The position numbers and the translations under genes were made by a program. Positions 43,110 to 51,148 of a stretch of 51,148 bases of DNA are shown here, one piece after another. Below the pieces are notes generated by a model. It was not told where the DNA came from. It saw only the letters and a program-made list of their open reading frames with translations, and ran no database searches. Origin of the DNA: Muribaculaceae bacterium (GTDB lineage Bacteria > Bacteroidota > Bacteroidia > Bacteroidales > Muribaculaceae); assembly GCA_029061255.1 (NCBI GenBank), contig JAIDSL010000146.1, positions 1 through 51,148 on the forward strand. The letters are read 5' to 3'. Every line of letters begins with the position of its first letter. Position 1 is the stretch's first letter.

Positions 43110-43218
43110 AATTCATAATTCATAATTCATAATTCATAATGCATAATTACCAAGCTTCAGGAATCATAATGTCTAAGACTCAAGACTTAAGACTTAAGAC
43201 TTAAGGCTGAAGACTTAG
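43110..43218. repeat. Simple tandem repeats between two transporter genes
   Basis: AATTCAT units repeated five times (about 43107-43149), then ACTTAAG-type units (43175-43215). No gene seen. A related AATGCATAATT stretch occurs at 28823-28850 and 50945-50975. Confidence 0.75.
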
Positions 43219-43221
43219 GGA

Positions 43222-45534
43222 TTATTTCATTTTGTCGAATTGGGATGGGTCGCCAACTATCCAGAGGAGATCGTCGGCATGAAGGACAGTATCCGGACGA
43301 GGATTGATAAACTCACCGTCGCCACTTTGTACCGACAGAACCATGCAGAAATAGTCGTTGCGAAGGTCCGTATCACGTAGCGGACGGTCAATGATTGGAG
43401 AATTTGGGGTAAGGAGAATGCTTTTCAACTCAATGTCGGGATGACGGAGAGATTCCTTCTTAATTTGTCCGGCACGGTCTATCTCATCATTGAGACGCTT
43501 AATTTGGCTGTCAGTGCCAATCACGCCGAGTGTATCGCCGGGGAAAATACGTGTATCGCCACCGGGGAGAGGGATGAATTCATCTCCGCGACGTATGCTT
43601 GAGACACTCACGCCAAACTCGCTCCGGAGTCCTGAGTCCTTCAGTTTGTCGCCGGCGAAACGGCAATTAGGCTTGATGTCGAGATATGCCTGATGCAGGT
43701 CGCTGACAAGATTATTATTGGCTCCACTACGTGCATTCTCTCGATTGTTGAGATTATTCATGAATTTCTTCTCCATCATCTTGAAACTATGCATCAATTT
43801 AGAGGAAGCAAAGACCACCATGAGGAGGAAACAGATCGTACCTCCTATCCATCCTACCCAAGAAGAATAGCACACTGTAAGGAAGTAGACAACGAACAGC
43901 AAAGCCAAGATGTAGCGTATAATACTCATGGCTATCAGCGGCACCTCATAGAACGAAGCCGTAGAGTGAAGCCTCATCTTATGGTCAGACTTAATCGTTG
44001 TGAAAGAGAGGGCTGTAAGGAATGGAGACATGACGACAAGAGAGATAGCAGTGGCTACCAGGTGTCCCCATTTCGGCATCAATCCCTCCATCACCGGGAA
44101 GAGGAGTTGCCTGCAAGCAAAAATTATAGCTATCAGAATCACAGAGTAGAGCACAATTCTCCATAGATAGCGTCCGAGGATCTCACGCCATAGACGTGCA
44201 GTCTCATTGGTGTCGACTTTCTGCGACGAATATCGGTCGATCAGGAATCTGAGTTTCTCCGGAAGATGCTTCTCTACAAAACGATATGCCGGATCGGATA
44301 GCTTTATGAAATAGGGTGTGGTAAAAATGGTAATAACCGACACTGCCACGATGATTGGGTAAAGGGAAGCGTCAAGGACACCAAGACCCATACCGAGCGA
44401 TGCGATGATGAAAGAGAACTCACCAATCTGAGTGAGCGAGAAACCACTTTTAATTGCCACCTGAAGTGTCTGGCCTGTGACAAGCATACCGAGAGTGCCG
44501 AAAATAATCATACCCACGATCACAACCCCAGCCAACAGGAGAACCTGCGGATAATATTCAGCAATAACCGACGGCTGCACCATCATGCCCACTGAGATGA
44601 AGAAAACGGCGCCAAAAAGGTCTTTGACCGGAGCAATGACATGCTCCATACGTTCTGCAAAGATCGTTCCTGCAAGTATTGACCCCATCACAAAAGCACC
44701 GAGCTCGAGAGAGAACCCGCACATCACAGAGAATGCAGCCATCATGAAACAGAGTCCCATCGACACCACAAGAAGAGTCTCCGAATTAAGGTAGCTGCTT
44801 ACTCTTTCAAGGAAAGAAGGCAAGACGTAGACACCAACTACAAACCATATGATGAGGAAGAAGCAGAGCTTGGCAATGCTAAACACCAGTTCAGAGCCCT
44901 GTACGTTACCCATAGCGAAAGACGAAAGGAGCACGAGCATGAGGACGGCAAAAAGGTCTTCAATAATCAGCACCGCGAGCACCATCGAAGCAAATTTCTG
45001 CTGTTTAAGCCCGAGGTCAGTGAATGCCTTGAGGATTATTGTGGTAGAAGACATCGATATCATGCCACCGAGGAATATGCAGTTGATGGCATTCAGATGC
45101 AGCATATATCCTACGCCGCATCCAGCAAATGTCATACCTACGATGATAATCAGAGCCGTGATTATAGCTGAAGAACCGGAATTCATCAGTTTCTTGAACG
45201 AGAACTCCAAGCCGAGCGAGAACATAAGGACCACAATACCGAGGTCAGCCCAGATTTCGATATTCTCCAGGTTAGAAATAGACGGAAGATAAGTGAAGTT
45301 GGGAGAAGCAAGGAAGCCGGCAAGAATGTAGCCGAGCACCACGGGCTGCTTCAGTTTCTTAAACACAAGAGTGGCAATAGCCGCAAGCACAAGAATCCAT
45401 GCAAGGTCGAGAATAAGCCCGTTGGTATTATCTTCCGAACTGTGGCCTGAATCCTTGGCTGCATCAGGATTCAGTTCGGTGTAGATGGTCTGTTGGATAT
45501 CCGTAGTGGTCTCCTGAATCATTTGTGGCATCAT
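43222..45534 (-). CDS. CPA2 cation:proton antiporter with two RCK C-terminal domains
   Basis: 770 aa. N-terminal transport domain about 40-430 (KefB/CPA2 type; LGIVVLMFSLGLEFSFKKL, GAFVMGSILAGTIFAE, SVGMMVQPSVIAE) followed by a second membrane region about 460-590. Two TrkA-C-like modules end the protein (GVSVSSIRRGDEFIPLPGGD, FPGDTLGVIGTDSQIKRL, then PDTVLHADDLLWIVGD). K+ or Na+ efflux with proton uptake; the RCK domains imply ligand gating. Its start overlaps the next gene's stop by ATGA, so it is co-translated with the MgtC-family gene. Confidence 0.92.
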   Translation of the reverse strand: MMPQMIQETTTDIQQTIYTELNPDAAKDSGHSSEDNTNGLILDLAWILVLAAIATLVFKKLKQPVVLGYILAGFLASPNFTYLPSISNLENIEIWADLGIVVLMFSLGLEFSFKKLMNSGSSAIITALIIIVGMTFAGCGVGYMLHLNAINCIFLGGMISMSSTTIILKAFTDLGLKQQKFASMVLAVLIIEDLFAVLMLVLLSSFAMGNVQGSELVFSIAKLCFFLIIWFVVGVYVLPSFLERVSSYLNSETLLVVSMGLCFMMAAFSVMCGFSLELGAFVMGSILAGTIFAERMEHVIAPVKDLFGAVFFISVGMMVQPSVIAEYYPQVLLLAGVVIVGMIIFGTLGMLVTGQTLQVAIKSGFSLTQIGEFSFIIASLGMGLGVLDASLYPIIVAVSVITIFTTPYFIKLSDPAYRFVEKHLPEKLRFLIDRYSSQKVDTNETARLWREILGRYLWRIVLYSVILIAIIFACRQLLFPVMEGLMPKWGHLVATAISLVVMSPFLTALSFTTIKSDHKMRLHSTASFYEVPLIAMSIIRYILALLFVVYFLTVCYSSWVGWIGGTICFLLMVVFASSKLMHSFKMMEKKFMNNLNNRENARSGANNNLVSDLHQAYLDIKPNCRFAGDKLKDSGLRSEFGVSVSSIRRGDEFIPLPGGDTRIFPGDTLGVIGTDSQIKRLNDEIDRAGQIKKESLRHPDIELKSILLTPNSPIIDRPLRDTDLRNDYFCMVLSVQSGDGEFINPRPDTVLHADDLLWIVGDPSQFDKMK

Positions 45535-46253
45535 AGGTCTATCTGATTTGAAAGAGTTATAGAAAGTGTATCATGAGCCTCACCGAGGCGATTGATTGCA
45601 TCCATTAGTTTTCTGGAGGTGCGCACAAGCACCACGAGGTTGACTTCAGTGTAATCCTTCTCAAAATTCTGCTCAATAAAGAAATTAGATATATGCACAC
45701 CCTCTTCCTTTAGAAGATGCTCATATACGTCGATATTCCGGAGAATACCCTTGGAGCGTATGGAGATCACTTTTGTCTCCTGTCCGATATGAATGACATG
45801 CTCAAAACGGTTAAAGCCAACAATCACGAGGAAAATCAGGAGTGTGCAGACTATCGAAGCCATATACATCCCCACTCCTACTGCCATACCAATGATAGCA
45901 GTGATCCAGATACCGGCAGCTGTTGTGAGACCTCTTACTACGCCTCTCTGCTGAATCATCGCTCCGCCCCCAAGGAAACCAATACCTGTGATGACCTGTG
46001 CAGCGATACGCCCCGGATCACCATTCTTAAGCCCCATGTATTCCTGCGGGACATAGATTGAGAGAAGCATAGAGAGGCAAGCACCCATGGAAATGAGGGC
46101 AAAAGTGCGGATACCTGCCACTTGACCCTTATGCTTTCTCTCGGTTCCGACGAGGGCACCGAGCAAGAGAGCAAGGAGGAGACGGAAGGAGGCGTTGACG
46201 AGATTCACGTCAAGGGATCCTAATTCTGAGTATAAATAATTAAAAATTTGCAT
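45531..46253 (-). CDS. MgtC/SapB family membrane protein
   Basis: 240 aa. Five TM segments at the N-terminus with the family motif LLLALLLGALVGTERKHKGQ and AGIRTFALISMGACL, GIGFLGGGAMIQQ and GLTTAAGIWITAIIGMAVG. The C-terminal 80 residues form an ACT-like cytoplasmic domain. It is the first gene of a two-gene operon with the antiporter (ATGA overlap at 45531-45534). The 25-bp repeat lies 27 bases upstream. Confidence 0.92.
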   Translation of the reverse strand: MQIFNYLYSELGSLDVNLVNASFRLLLALLLGALVGTERKHKGQVAGIRTFALISMGACLSMLLSIYVPQEYMGLKNGDPGRIAAQVITGIGFLGGGAMIQQRGVVRGLTTAAGIWITAIIGMAVGVGMYMASIVCTLLIFLVIVGFNRFEHVIHIGQETKVISIRSKGILRNIDVYEHLLKEEGVHISNFFIEQNFEKDYTEVNLVVLVRTSRKLMDAINRLGEAHDTLSITLSNQIDL

Positions 46254-46279
46254 ATCATTTATATTAGATCTGAGTTTCT

Positions 46280-46304
46280 GACTTACGTCCTCAACACAGT
46301 GTTG
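46280..46304. repeat. 25-bp perfect repeat before the MgtC-family gene
   Basis: Identical to 31398-31422; same distance (27 bases) to the start codon. Contains CAACAC-A-GTGTTG. Lies between two ion-transport operons. Confidence 0.85.
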
Positions 46305-46318
46305 TCGTAGATGGGGAT

Positions 46319-48331
46319 TTAGCCGTTGAATTGCTCTGGGTAGACAACCATGAGGTTGTGGGAAGCGAAGTTTTTGGAGAGGAATTCGGGGATCTCTTCC
46401 TGGGCAGCACTGTAGGATATAGAGCCTTTTCGGGCCCCTATGATCACCAGAAGGTCTTCGGGACCCACCTTGCCGGAAAGGAGAATGAAATCATCCCATT
46501 CAGTCATCTCCTGATAGATTCGGCGTATGCTGTATCCATCGGTAGAGATAATGTCTTCGATATATCTTGATGTCTCTGCGGAGACGATGAAAATTACTTT
46601 GCAGGCAAGCTGCTGGGCAAGATTGCCAACTCGAGCCACCCAGTCATGGAAGCCTGTTTCGTATTGAGCTTTCGCACCTGCCACCACCACAATACGGCGT
46701 ACCGTTGAGATCGGGATGAAACAGCGCGACATAATCACCATCTTAAGGGTCTCCTTAAGCAGGGTATCGGTCATCTGTCCGAAAAAGGAATCTACAATGT
46801 TAGCCTTTCGGTGGAATCCGATCACAATGTCGGTGGCATGGGTCTGGCGAATCATATTGGTCAGGCCGGAGACCACGTTGAGGTCAAAGCGCTCCTCCTC
46901 GACTGCGACCACCCCCATTTCCTGGGCAGCCTGGGCAGCCGTATGAAGTGAGAATCGTCCGGCACGCAGGCTTTTAGGATCGTCAGAGTTCCTGACAAAT
47001 AGAGCAGTGATGGGTTCGGTATTCTTTGGAGAACGCATAAATACCGCCAAACGCATAAGTCCTTCAGCAGTAATTGGGTTAGACACTGCCACTATCTGAC
47101 GGGCAAATTCAGGACTTTCCACTCCGACGGATTCCATCTCGGCAGCCGTAAGCTCAATTCTCATGCGTATGGCAGTGCGCTCGGTGATTACAGAGGCCAC
47201 AAGGCAGCAAGCAAGGATCATCAATACCGCTCCATTCATGATATCCTCATTGATTATGCCATATTGGTAGCCAAGCATAGTGGCAGCAATCGTGGCGGCA
47301 GCCTTGCCGCTCGTAAGCCCGAACATCATGCGGCGGTCGGTAGAAGTAAGCCGGAAAGCCTTCTGTGCGAGCCATGCTGAGATCCATTTGGAGACGAGAG
47401 CCACAATTATCATGTTGGCAGCGACCCAAGCCACAGACCATCCTCGGAAGATGACATGCACATTGATAAGCATGCCTACACCTATAAGGAAGTAGGGGAT
47501 GAATATGGCGTTGCCTACAAACTTGATATGATGCATCAAAGAAGAGCGCCCCGGAATCAGGCGGTTGAGCACCAATCCGACATAGAATGCCCCAAGAATT
47601 GACTCCAAACCAATCAGTTGAGCAAGCAGAGCACCGATAAAAACCATAGCCAGGATGAAGATATACTGAGCTACGGCATCGGAGATTTTGCGGAATACAA
47701 AACGCGTGAACCAAGGGAATGTAAAACCCACGATCACGGCATATCCTGCGGTATAAAGCAGCAACATCAGTATGTCGGAGACTTCAAACTTGCCTGTAGC
47801 TTGAAGTTTCACGACCGATGCAAGAGTGATAAGAGCGAGCAGAACAGCAACAATGGTAGCGCTCACTGCAAGTATGACTCCACGCCCGTTCTGAAGTCCA
47901 AAGCGACTAACGACAGGATATGAAATCAGTGTGTGGGATGAATACATACTTGCCAAAAGCAGGCAAGTAGTGAGCCCGGCACCGAAAGCATAATGAGCGG
48001 CGACCATACCAAGGATAGCCGGCACAATAAAAGTCAGCAAACCAAAAGCGAGTCCTTGGCGTAGATTCTTCTTGAAGTGATACATGTCGATCTCCACCGC
48101 AGCAAGAAACATAAGGTAGAGAATACCGACCTGACCGAAGATTTGAAAGGAGGCATCCCGTTCAAGGAGGTTGAACCCGTAGGGACCAACTGCGACCCCC
48201 GCCAGAATCAAGCCCACCACATCAGGAATCTTGAGACGCCGGAACACAACCGGAGCCGCAAGAATCAACAGCAGCACAAGGGTGAAAATCACCGTAGGCT
48301 GATGAAACGGAAGGCTGAAGAAACTATTCAA
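46319..48331 (-). CDS. CPA2 antiporter with universal-stress-like C-terminus
   Basis: 670 aa. The membrane part spans about 15-390 (twelve or so helices; LKIPDVVGLILAGVAVGPYG, FLAAVEIDMYHFKKNLRQGL, GAFYVGLVLNRLIPG). The last 270 residues resemble two UspA-like folds (RLAVFMRSPKNTEPITALF, DIVIGFHRKANIVDSF, RRIVVVAGAKAQYETGFH), often fused to antiporters in Bacteroidota. Cation:proton exchange at the inner membrane. The gene's start overlaps the TatD stop by ATGA (48328-48331). Confidence 0.9.
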   Translation of the reverse strand: MNSFFSLPFHQPTVIFTLVLLLILAAPVVFRRLKIPDVVGLILAGVAVGPYGFNLLERDASFQIFGQVGILYLMFLAAVEIDMYHFKKNLRQGLAFGLLTFIVPAILGMVAAHYAFGAGLTTCLLLASMYSSHTLISYPVVSRFGLQNGRGVILAVSATIVAVLLALITLASVVKLQATGKFEVSDILMLLLYTAGYAVIVGFTFPWFTRFVFRKISDAVAQYIFILAMVFIGALLAQLIGLESILGAFYVGLVLNRLIPGRSSLMHHIKFVGNAIFIPYFLIGVGMLINVHVIFRGWSVAWVAANMIIVALVSKWISAWLAQKAFRLTSTDRRMMFGLTSGKAAATIAATMLGYQYGIINEDIMNGAVLMILACCLVASVITERTAIRMRIELTAAEMESVGVESPEFARQIVAVSNPITAEGLMRLAVFMRSPKNTEPITALFVRNSDDPKSLRAGRFSLHTAAQAAQEMGVVAVEEERFDLNVVSGLTNMIRQTHATDIVIGFHRKANIVDSFFGQMTDTLLKETLKMVIMSRCFIPISTVRRIVVVAGAKAQYETGFHDWVARVGNLAQQLACKVIFIVSAETSRYIEDIISTDGYSIRRIYQEMTEWDDFILLSGKVGPEDLLVIIGARKGSISYSAAQEEIPEFLSKNFASHNLMVVYPEQFNG

Positions 48332-49122
48332 ATCCTAAAGAACTTTTTAGCATTGCGGGTTGTAGCCTCTTCTATCTCTTGGGGAGAAAGTGAGAGAATC
48401 TCCGCAATCTTAGAGTTAACAAATGGAAGATAAGAGCTTTCATTCCTGCGTCCCCTTTTCGGAACGGGAGCAAGATAAGGAGAATCGGTCTCAAGCAAAA
48501 GGCGATCAACACCAATTGCCTTTACAGCGTCAGGGAGAGATGCAGCATTTTTAAACGTCACTACCCCATTGATGCCGAAATATGGATCACAGACTTCACG
48601 GATACGCCTGACATCATCAGGAGAACCTGTGAAACTATGAAACACGAGTTGAGGAAGCTTGCCCGATGAAGAAAGGGTCTTGGCTTTCTCAATGCATTCA
48701 CAACACACCTCTACCCCATCACGACAATGGATTATGACCGGGAGATCCAATTTCTCTGCAAGAAGAAGTTGGGCGACGAACGCATCCTTCTGCAAGGAGA
48801 GGTTTGAGTCATCCCAATAAAGGTCGATACCCACCTCCCCTATAGCAACAGGAGTTGTGGGAGAGAGAGTTGCTATAATGTCGTCGAGTTCCTCACGCCA
48901 GTCCTCTCCTACTTCGGTAGGATGAAGCCCCATAGCAGTGCGAGTGCAATCGGGGCGAATAGCATGCAAAGCAGCCACTTCAGAAGCAGACTCGCGGTCT
49001 ACTGCAGGGAGGATCATCAGTTCCACTCCTGCATCTACCGCACGGTCTACAGCAGCTTGGCAGCCATCGGGGTCTTCCTTTGAGAAGGAATCCATGTATA
49101 GGTGGGTGTGGGTGTCGATCAT
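48328..49122 (-). CDS. TatD-family metal-dependent hydrolase
   Basis: 264 aa TIM-barrel deoxyribonuclease/hydrolase family. Starts MIDTHTHLYMDSF (HTH metal ligands); GEVGIDLYWDDSN (E at the bridging position), VIIHCRDGVEVC, LVFHSFTGSP and LLLETDSPYLAPVPKRGRRN (metal Asp, TDSP) are all visible and intact. Cytoplasmic. Upstream of, and coupled to, the antiporter gene by an ATGA overlap. Role likely in DNA or nucleic-acid 3' processing; substrate not proven. Confidence 0.95.
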   Translation of the reverse strand: MIDTHTHLYMDSFSKEDPDGCQAAVDRAVDAGVELMILPAVDRESASEVAALHAIRPDCTRTAMGLHPTEVGEDWREELDDIIATLSPTTPVAIGEVGIDLYWDDSNLSLQKDAFVAQLLLAEKLDLPVIIHCRDGVEVCCECIEKAKTLSSSGKLPQLVFHSFTGSPDDVRRIREVCDPYFGINGVVTFKNAASLPDAVKAIGVDRLLLETDSPYLAPVPKRGRRNESSYLPFVNSKIAEILSLSPQEIEEATTRNAKKFFRI

Positions 49123-49126
49123 TTAG

Positions 49127-49157
49127 AAGGGTTAAGGGTTAAGGGTCAAGGGTTTGG
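49127..49157. repeat. Tandem AAGGGTT units
   Basis: AAGGGTT-type 7-base units repeated four times or so between the TatD and prenyltransferase genes. No gene. Confidence 0.65.
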
Positions 49158-49159
49158 GG

Positions 49160-50128
49160 TTATTTGGTGCGTCCGATTAGCTTTTCGATGAGGCGGCGGA
49201 AGGCTTCGCGGCGGTCGTCGCTGAGCGATGTCTTCTTGATGGCAGCGAGGGCCTTGCTGCTGTAAGCAGCTACTTCGGCTTTGCTTACTGCAGGCATTCC
49301 CATTGTCTCATAGATTCGAGTTACTGTCTTCACTTTTGTAGGACTCGGTGCCATTGAAAGGGCAGCTTTAAGAGCCTGTGCGTTTGAGCCGCCGTTGGCA
49401 AGGGCTTTCACCATGAGGAAAGTTTTCTTATTGTTGTTGATGTCGCCGCCAATAGGTTTACCAAAAGTATCGGCATTCCCGAAAGTGTCGAGATAGTCGT
49501 CTTCGATTTGGAAAGCGACACCAAGCATCATTCCGAATTCATACATTTTCTCGGCATCCTCAGCAGAAGCCCCACCAATGAGAGCACCAATCTTGGCAGC
49601 TCCACCGAGCAAAGCACCGGTCTTATCCTTGATCATTTCAATGTATTCATCGAGATTGACTTCATCCATCTTCTCAAAGTCCATGTCAAGACGCTGACCT
49701 TCGTATACTCGAAGAGCCTGGTCGTTGAAAGTGTCGAGAACAGGACGGAGGATTGAATCATCCACTTCAGAGATCTTCTTGGTGGCTAAAGTAAGCATCG
49801 TGTCGCCGGAAAGGATAGCGGTGTTGTCGTCCCATTTAGCGTGCACAGAGGGGCGGCCACGACGCACGTCGGATTTGTCCATTACATCATCGTGGAGCAG
49901 AGTGAAATTATGAAACATTTCGATGCCAACGGCAGCAGCGATTGCCTTCTCGGGGCAATTTCCAAAGGCATCAGCTGCCATAAGAAGCAATGTAGGGCGG
50001 AGGCGTTTGCCACCTGCCTGCATGCCATAGGTAATTGGTGAGTAGAGGGCATCAAGGTTGCCGGAAGGGAGAGAGATTTCGCGGATGGCAGCTTCTGCCA
50101 TTGCGCTGTATTCTGAGATTCGGAGCAT
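49160..50128 (-). CDS. Polyprenyl diphosphate synthase
   Basis: The frame is open to 50212, but the first 28 residues come from a palindromic repeat; MLRISEYSAMAEAAIREISLP at 50128 is the usual family start. 322 aa. Both Asp-rich motifs are present: LLHDDVMDKSDVRRG (first DDxxD, about 83-92) and FQIEDDYLDTFG (second DDxxD, about 205-216), plus GGKRLRPTLLL near residue 40. It adds isopentenyl units to allylic diphosphates for quinone side chains or undecaprenyl lipids. Geranylgeranyl/farnesyl-type chain length cannot be set from this. Cytoplasmic. Confidence 0.95.
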   Translation of the reverse strand: MLRISEYSAMAEAAIREISLPSGNLDALYSPITYGMQAGGKRLRPTLLLMAADAFGNCPEKAIAAAVGIEMFHNFTLLHDDVMDKSDVRRGRPSVHAKWDDNTAILSGDTMLTLATKKISEVDDSILRPVLDTFNDQALRVYEGQRLDMDFEKMDEVNLDEYIEMIKDKTGALLGGAAKIGALIGGASAEDAEKMYEFGMMLGVAFQIEDDYLDTFGNADTFGKPIGGDINNNKKTFLMVKALANGGSNAQALKAALSMAPSPTKVKTVTRIYETMGMPAVSKAEVAAYSSKALAAIKKTSLSDDRREAFRRLIEKLIGRTK

Positions 50129-50174
50129 ATTTAGTTGTCGGTTTTTGGTTTTTAGTTTTTGTGGCTTTGCCGGT

Positions 50175-50206
50175 TGGGCGGCGGTTGGGAAACCGCCGTC
50201 CCATAT
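50175..50206. repeat. Dispersed palindrome with CCCATA tail
   Basis: GGCGGTTGGGAAACCGCC with GTCCCATAT. It lies upstream of the prenyltransferase start and 10 bases past the last gene's stop. Confidence 0.7.
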
Positions 50207-50215
50207 CTTCATAAC

Positions 50216-50959
50216 TTATATTGAGTCGGTGGGGGTGGATTCCGGGGAGTCTGTTGGGAGGTTAGGAAGCCGCCCTTCCATAGGGATGGAGTCGGGAGTA
50301 TTGTTTGAGGGGTTTGAGGTGGATTTGTTGCGGTTGTAGTATTCCTGCACAGCGTCTTCGTCGTAGTTTAAGAATCGGGAGTAGATTTCCTTGGGCATAT
50401 CGGAATTCTTGTCGTAACGAAGTACGGTGCGGAATCCTATTAGAAACCTTGCGTATAGGTCCGGGTCATCAGCAGAAGCCTTCTTCAGCTCTTGAAGTTC
50501 TTTGAGCACTTCATCGGCAGACATCCCTTTCACACGGATTTGATTCATATATTCGAGGCCAAGAGTGAGACCGAGACCTTGGGGATCTTCAGCCCCAACA
50601 AGGGCACGAAGACGCATCTTGTCGTGGAGAGGCAGTTCTTCCGCTACCCTATCAAACTCCCAGCTGAATGTCTGAAGAGCTGTGTCGGTATAAGTCTCGT
50701 AAGCTTTAAGGCTCGCATTATTGAGAGTGTCGATCTTTACGCCCTCAATTTTTCCCAGAGAGGCATATATGATAAATCGGGCTACTGAGTCGGCAGAAGC
50801 ATGCTCCATCATATAGACCACTTTCTGCTCATCGGAGAGAGATGCGAAACCATCGGGGAAAGCACCGGCATTTTTATCCTTGCCTCCACAGGCAGGGATG
50901 ATAAGGATGAGCGCCATAAGCACTGCCGGTATTAATCTTTTAATTAATGCATAATTCAT
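50216..50959 (-). CDS. Lipoprotein, 247 aa, tail encoded by a dispersed repeat
   Basis: Lipoprotein signal MNYALIKRLIPAVLMALILIIPAC with lipobox IPAC, mature helical protein (ASLSDEQKVVYMMEHASADS, FAWEFDRVAEELPLHDKMR) without a recognised family. The C-terminal 40 residues are Ser/Pro/Asn/Thr-rich (STSNPSNNTPDSIPMEGRL) and lack the helix pattern. Part of that tail (SIPMEGRLPNLPTD) is coded by the palindromic repeat at 50252-50284. Starts in a simple AATGCATAATT repeat, so the exact start is uncertain. Periplasmic, probably unstructured at the end. Confidence 0.75.
   Translation of the reverse strand: MNYALIKRLIPAVLMALILIIPACGGKDKNAGAFPDGFASLSDEQKVVYMMEHASADSVARFIIYASLGKIEGVKIDTLNNASLKAYETYTDTALQTFSWEFDRVAEELPLHDKMRLRALVGAEDPQGLGLTLGLEYMNQIRVKGMSADEVLKELQELKKASADDPDLYARFLIGFRTVLRYDKNSDMPKEIYSRFLNYDEDAVQEYYNRNKSTSNPSNNTPDSIPMEGRLPNLPTDSPESTPTDSI
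50252..50284. repeat. Dispersed palindrome inside a coding sequence
   Basis: GTTGGGAGGTTAGGAAGCC with GCCCTTCCATAGG: a weaker dyad of the same family as 50175, read through by the last codons of the lipoprotein gene. Confidence 0.6.
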
Positions 50960-50984
50960 AATGCATAATTCAGAATTAAGGGTT

Positions 50985-51006
50985 GCTAATTTTTTACAAA
51001 ATTAGC
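50985..51006 (-). promoter_or_regulatory. -7 element within an inverted repeat
   Basis: TAATTTTG (51004-50997 on the minus strand) matches TAnnTTTG and overlaps GCTAATTTT/AAAATTAGC (50985-50993 and 50998-51006), a possible operator. No TTTG upstream at -33. Confidence 0.45.
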
Positions 51007-51066
51007 AAAAAAAAATGACTTTTCCCCCATATCGCGGGAAGGAAAGTTAATAAAATTGTTGATAAA

Positions 51067-51098
51067 TTTGGAAGGTAGGAAAAAAATGATTAAATTTG
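51067..51098 (+). promoter_or_regulatory. tRNA promoter
   Basis: TTTG (51067-51070), 20-base spacer, TAAATTTG (51091-51098): full consensus match, about 20 bases before the tRNA. Confidence 0.85.
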
Positions 51099-51118
51099 CA
51101 GTGTTAAACTATGTGCAT

Positions 51119-51148
51119 GCGATAGTAGCTCAGTTGGTAGAGCATCAG
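51119..51148 (+). tRNA. Partial tRNA (window ends within it)
   Basis: Starts GCGATAGTAGCTCAGTTGGT, with the normal acceptor strand, U8 and D-arm (AGCTC...GAGC). The anticodon lies outside the window, so identity is not set; the acceptor strand would suit tRNA-Gly. Confidence 0.85.

Noticed and set aside
50129..50212. N-terminal extension of the prenyltransferase (28 aa)
   Set aside because: Encoded by a dispersed palindrome; the family normally starts at MLRISEY (50128).

Overview
The window looks like a chromosomal segment of a gut Bacteroidales bacterium, most likely Muribaculaceae-like. Evidence: promoters of the Bacteroidota form TTTG-N19/20-TAnnTTTG recur; starts generally lack strong Shine-Dalgarno sequences; secreted lipoproteins are common; and the gene set fits (DUF4492-cydAB, PurT, GH2/GH9/GH43/GH51 hydrolases, an S9 peptidase). 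Species cannot be named from sequence alone. A partial tRNA ends the window and a partial ORF begins it.

Layout. 1-4550 is an accessory zone: a structured leader with short acidic ORFs at the left edge, a 510-aa acidic orphan, a winged-helix pseudogene fragment, an ADP-ribosylglycohydrolase-family gene, and an orphan gene bracketed by a 37-bp direct repeat. 4579-21201 is one long minus-strand cluster. It starts at a consensus promoter (21227-21258) with a DNA-binding-like protein, followed by a transmembrane Ser/Thr kinase. Next come two copies of a structured RNA bracketing a small lipoprotein, two small membrane proteins (one with a zinc ribbon), a 1025-aa tubulin/FtsZ-like protein, and a zinc-ribbon/TM/MORN protein. 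Three exported proteins follow (one of unknown fold, one LPP20-like, one NTF2-like). The cluster ends with four exported proteins that share an unrecognised N-terminal domain and carry PEGA-like, WG-repeat or beta-barrel modules, and a FISUMP-like lipoprotein. This is my candidate for an undescribed system: a kinase-signalled, cytomotive-protein-linked envelope apparatus. The function is inference.

21202-51148 is mostly ordinary genome: GH9; cydAB with DUF4492; purT; a glycan/peptide-degrading stretch (GH2, S9 peptidase, GH43, GH51) with a K+ channel; a DsbA-like protein; tRNA-Ser(CGA); a lipoprotein; DacB; an AI-2E family permease; two cation/proton antiporters flanking an MgtC-family protein; TatD; a polyprenyl diphosphate synthase; and a lipoprotein. 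Intergenic regions are rich in small palindromic dispersed elements, one of which lies inside the last lipoprotein gene.

How the genes may work together. In the large cluster the kinase has a cytoplasmic catalytic domain and an exported C-terminal part, so it could pass an envelope signal to the cytoplasmic tubulin-like protein or to the zinc-ribbon membrane proteins. The exported PEGA/WG/beta-barrel proteins would form the periplasmic or outer-membrane side. The two RNA copies carry their own promoters, and each can form either an upstream stem or a terminator stem that share a strand, suggesting that they set expression within the cluster.
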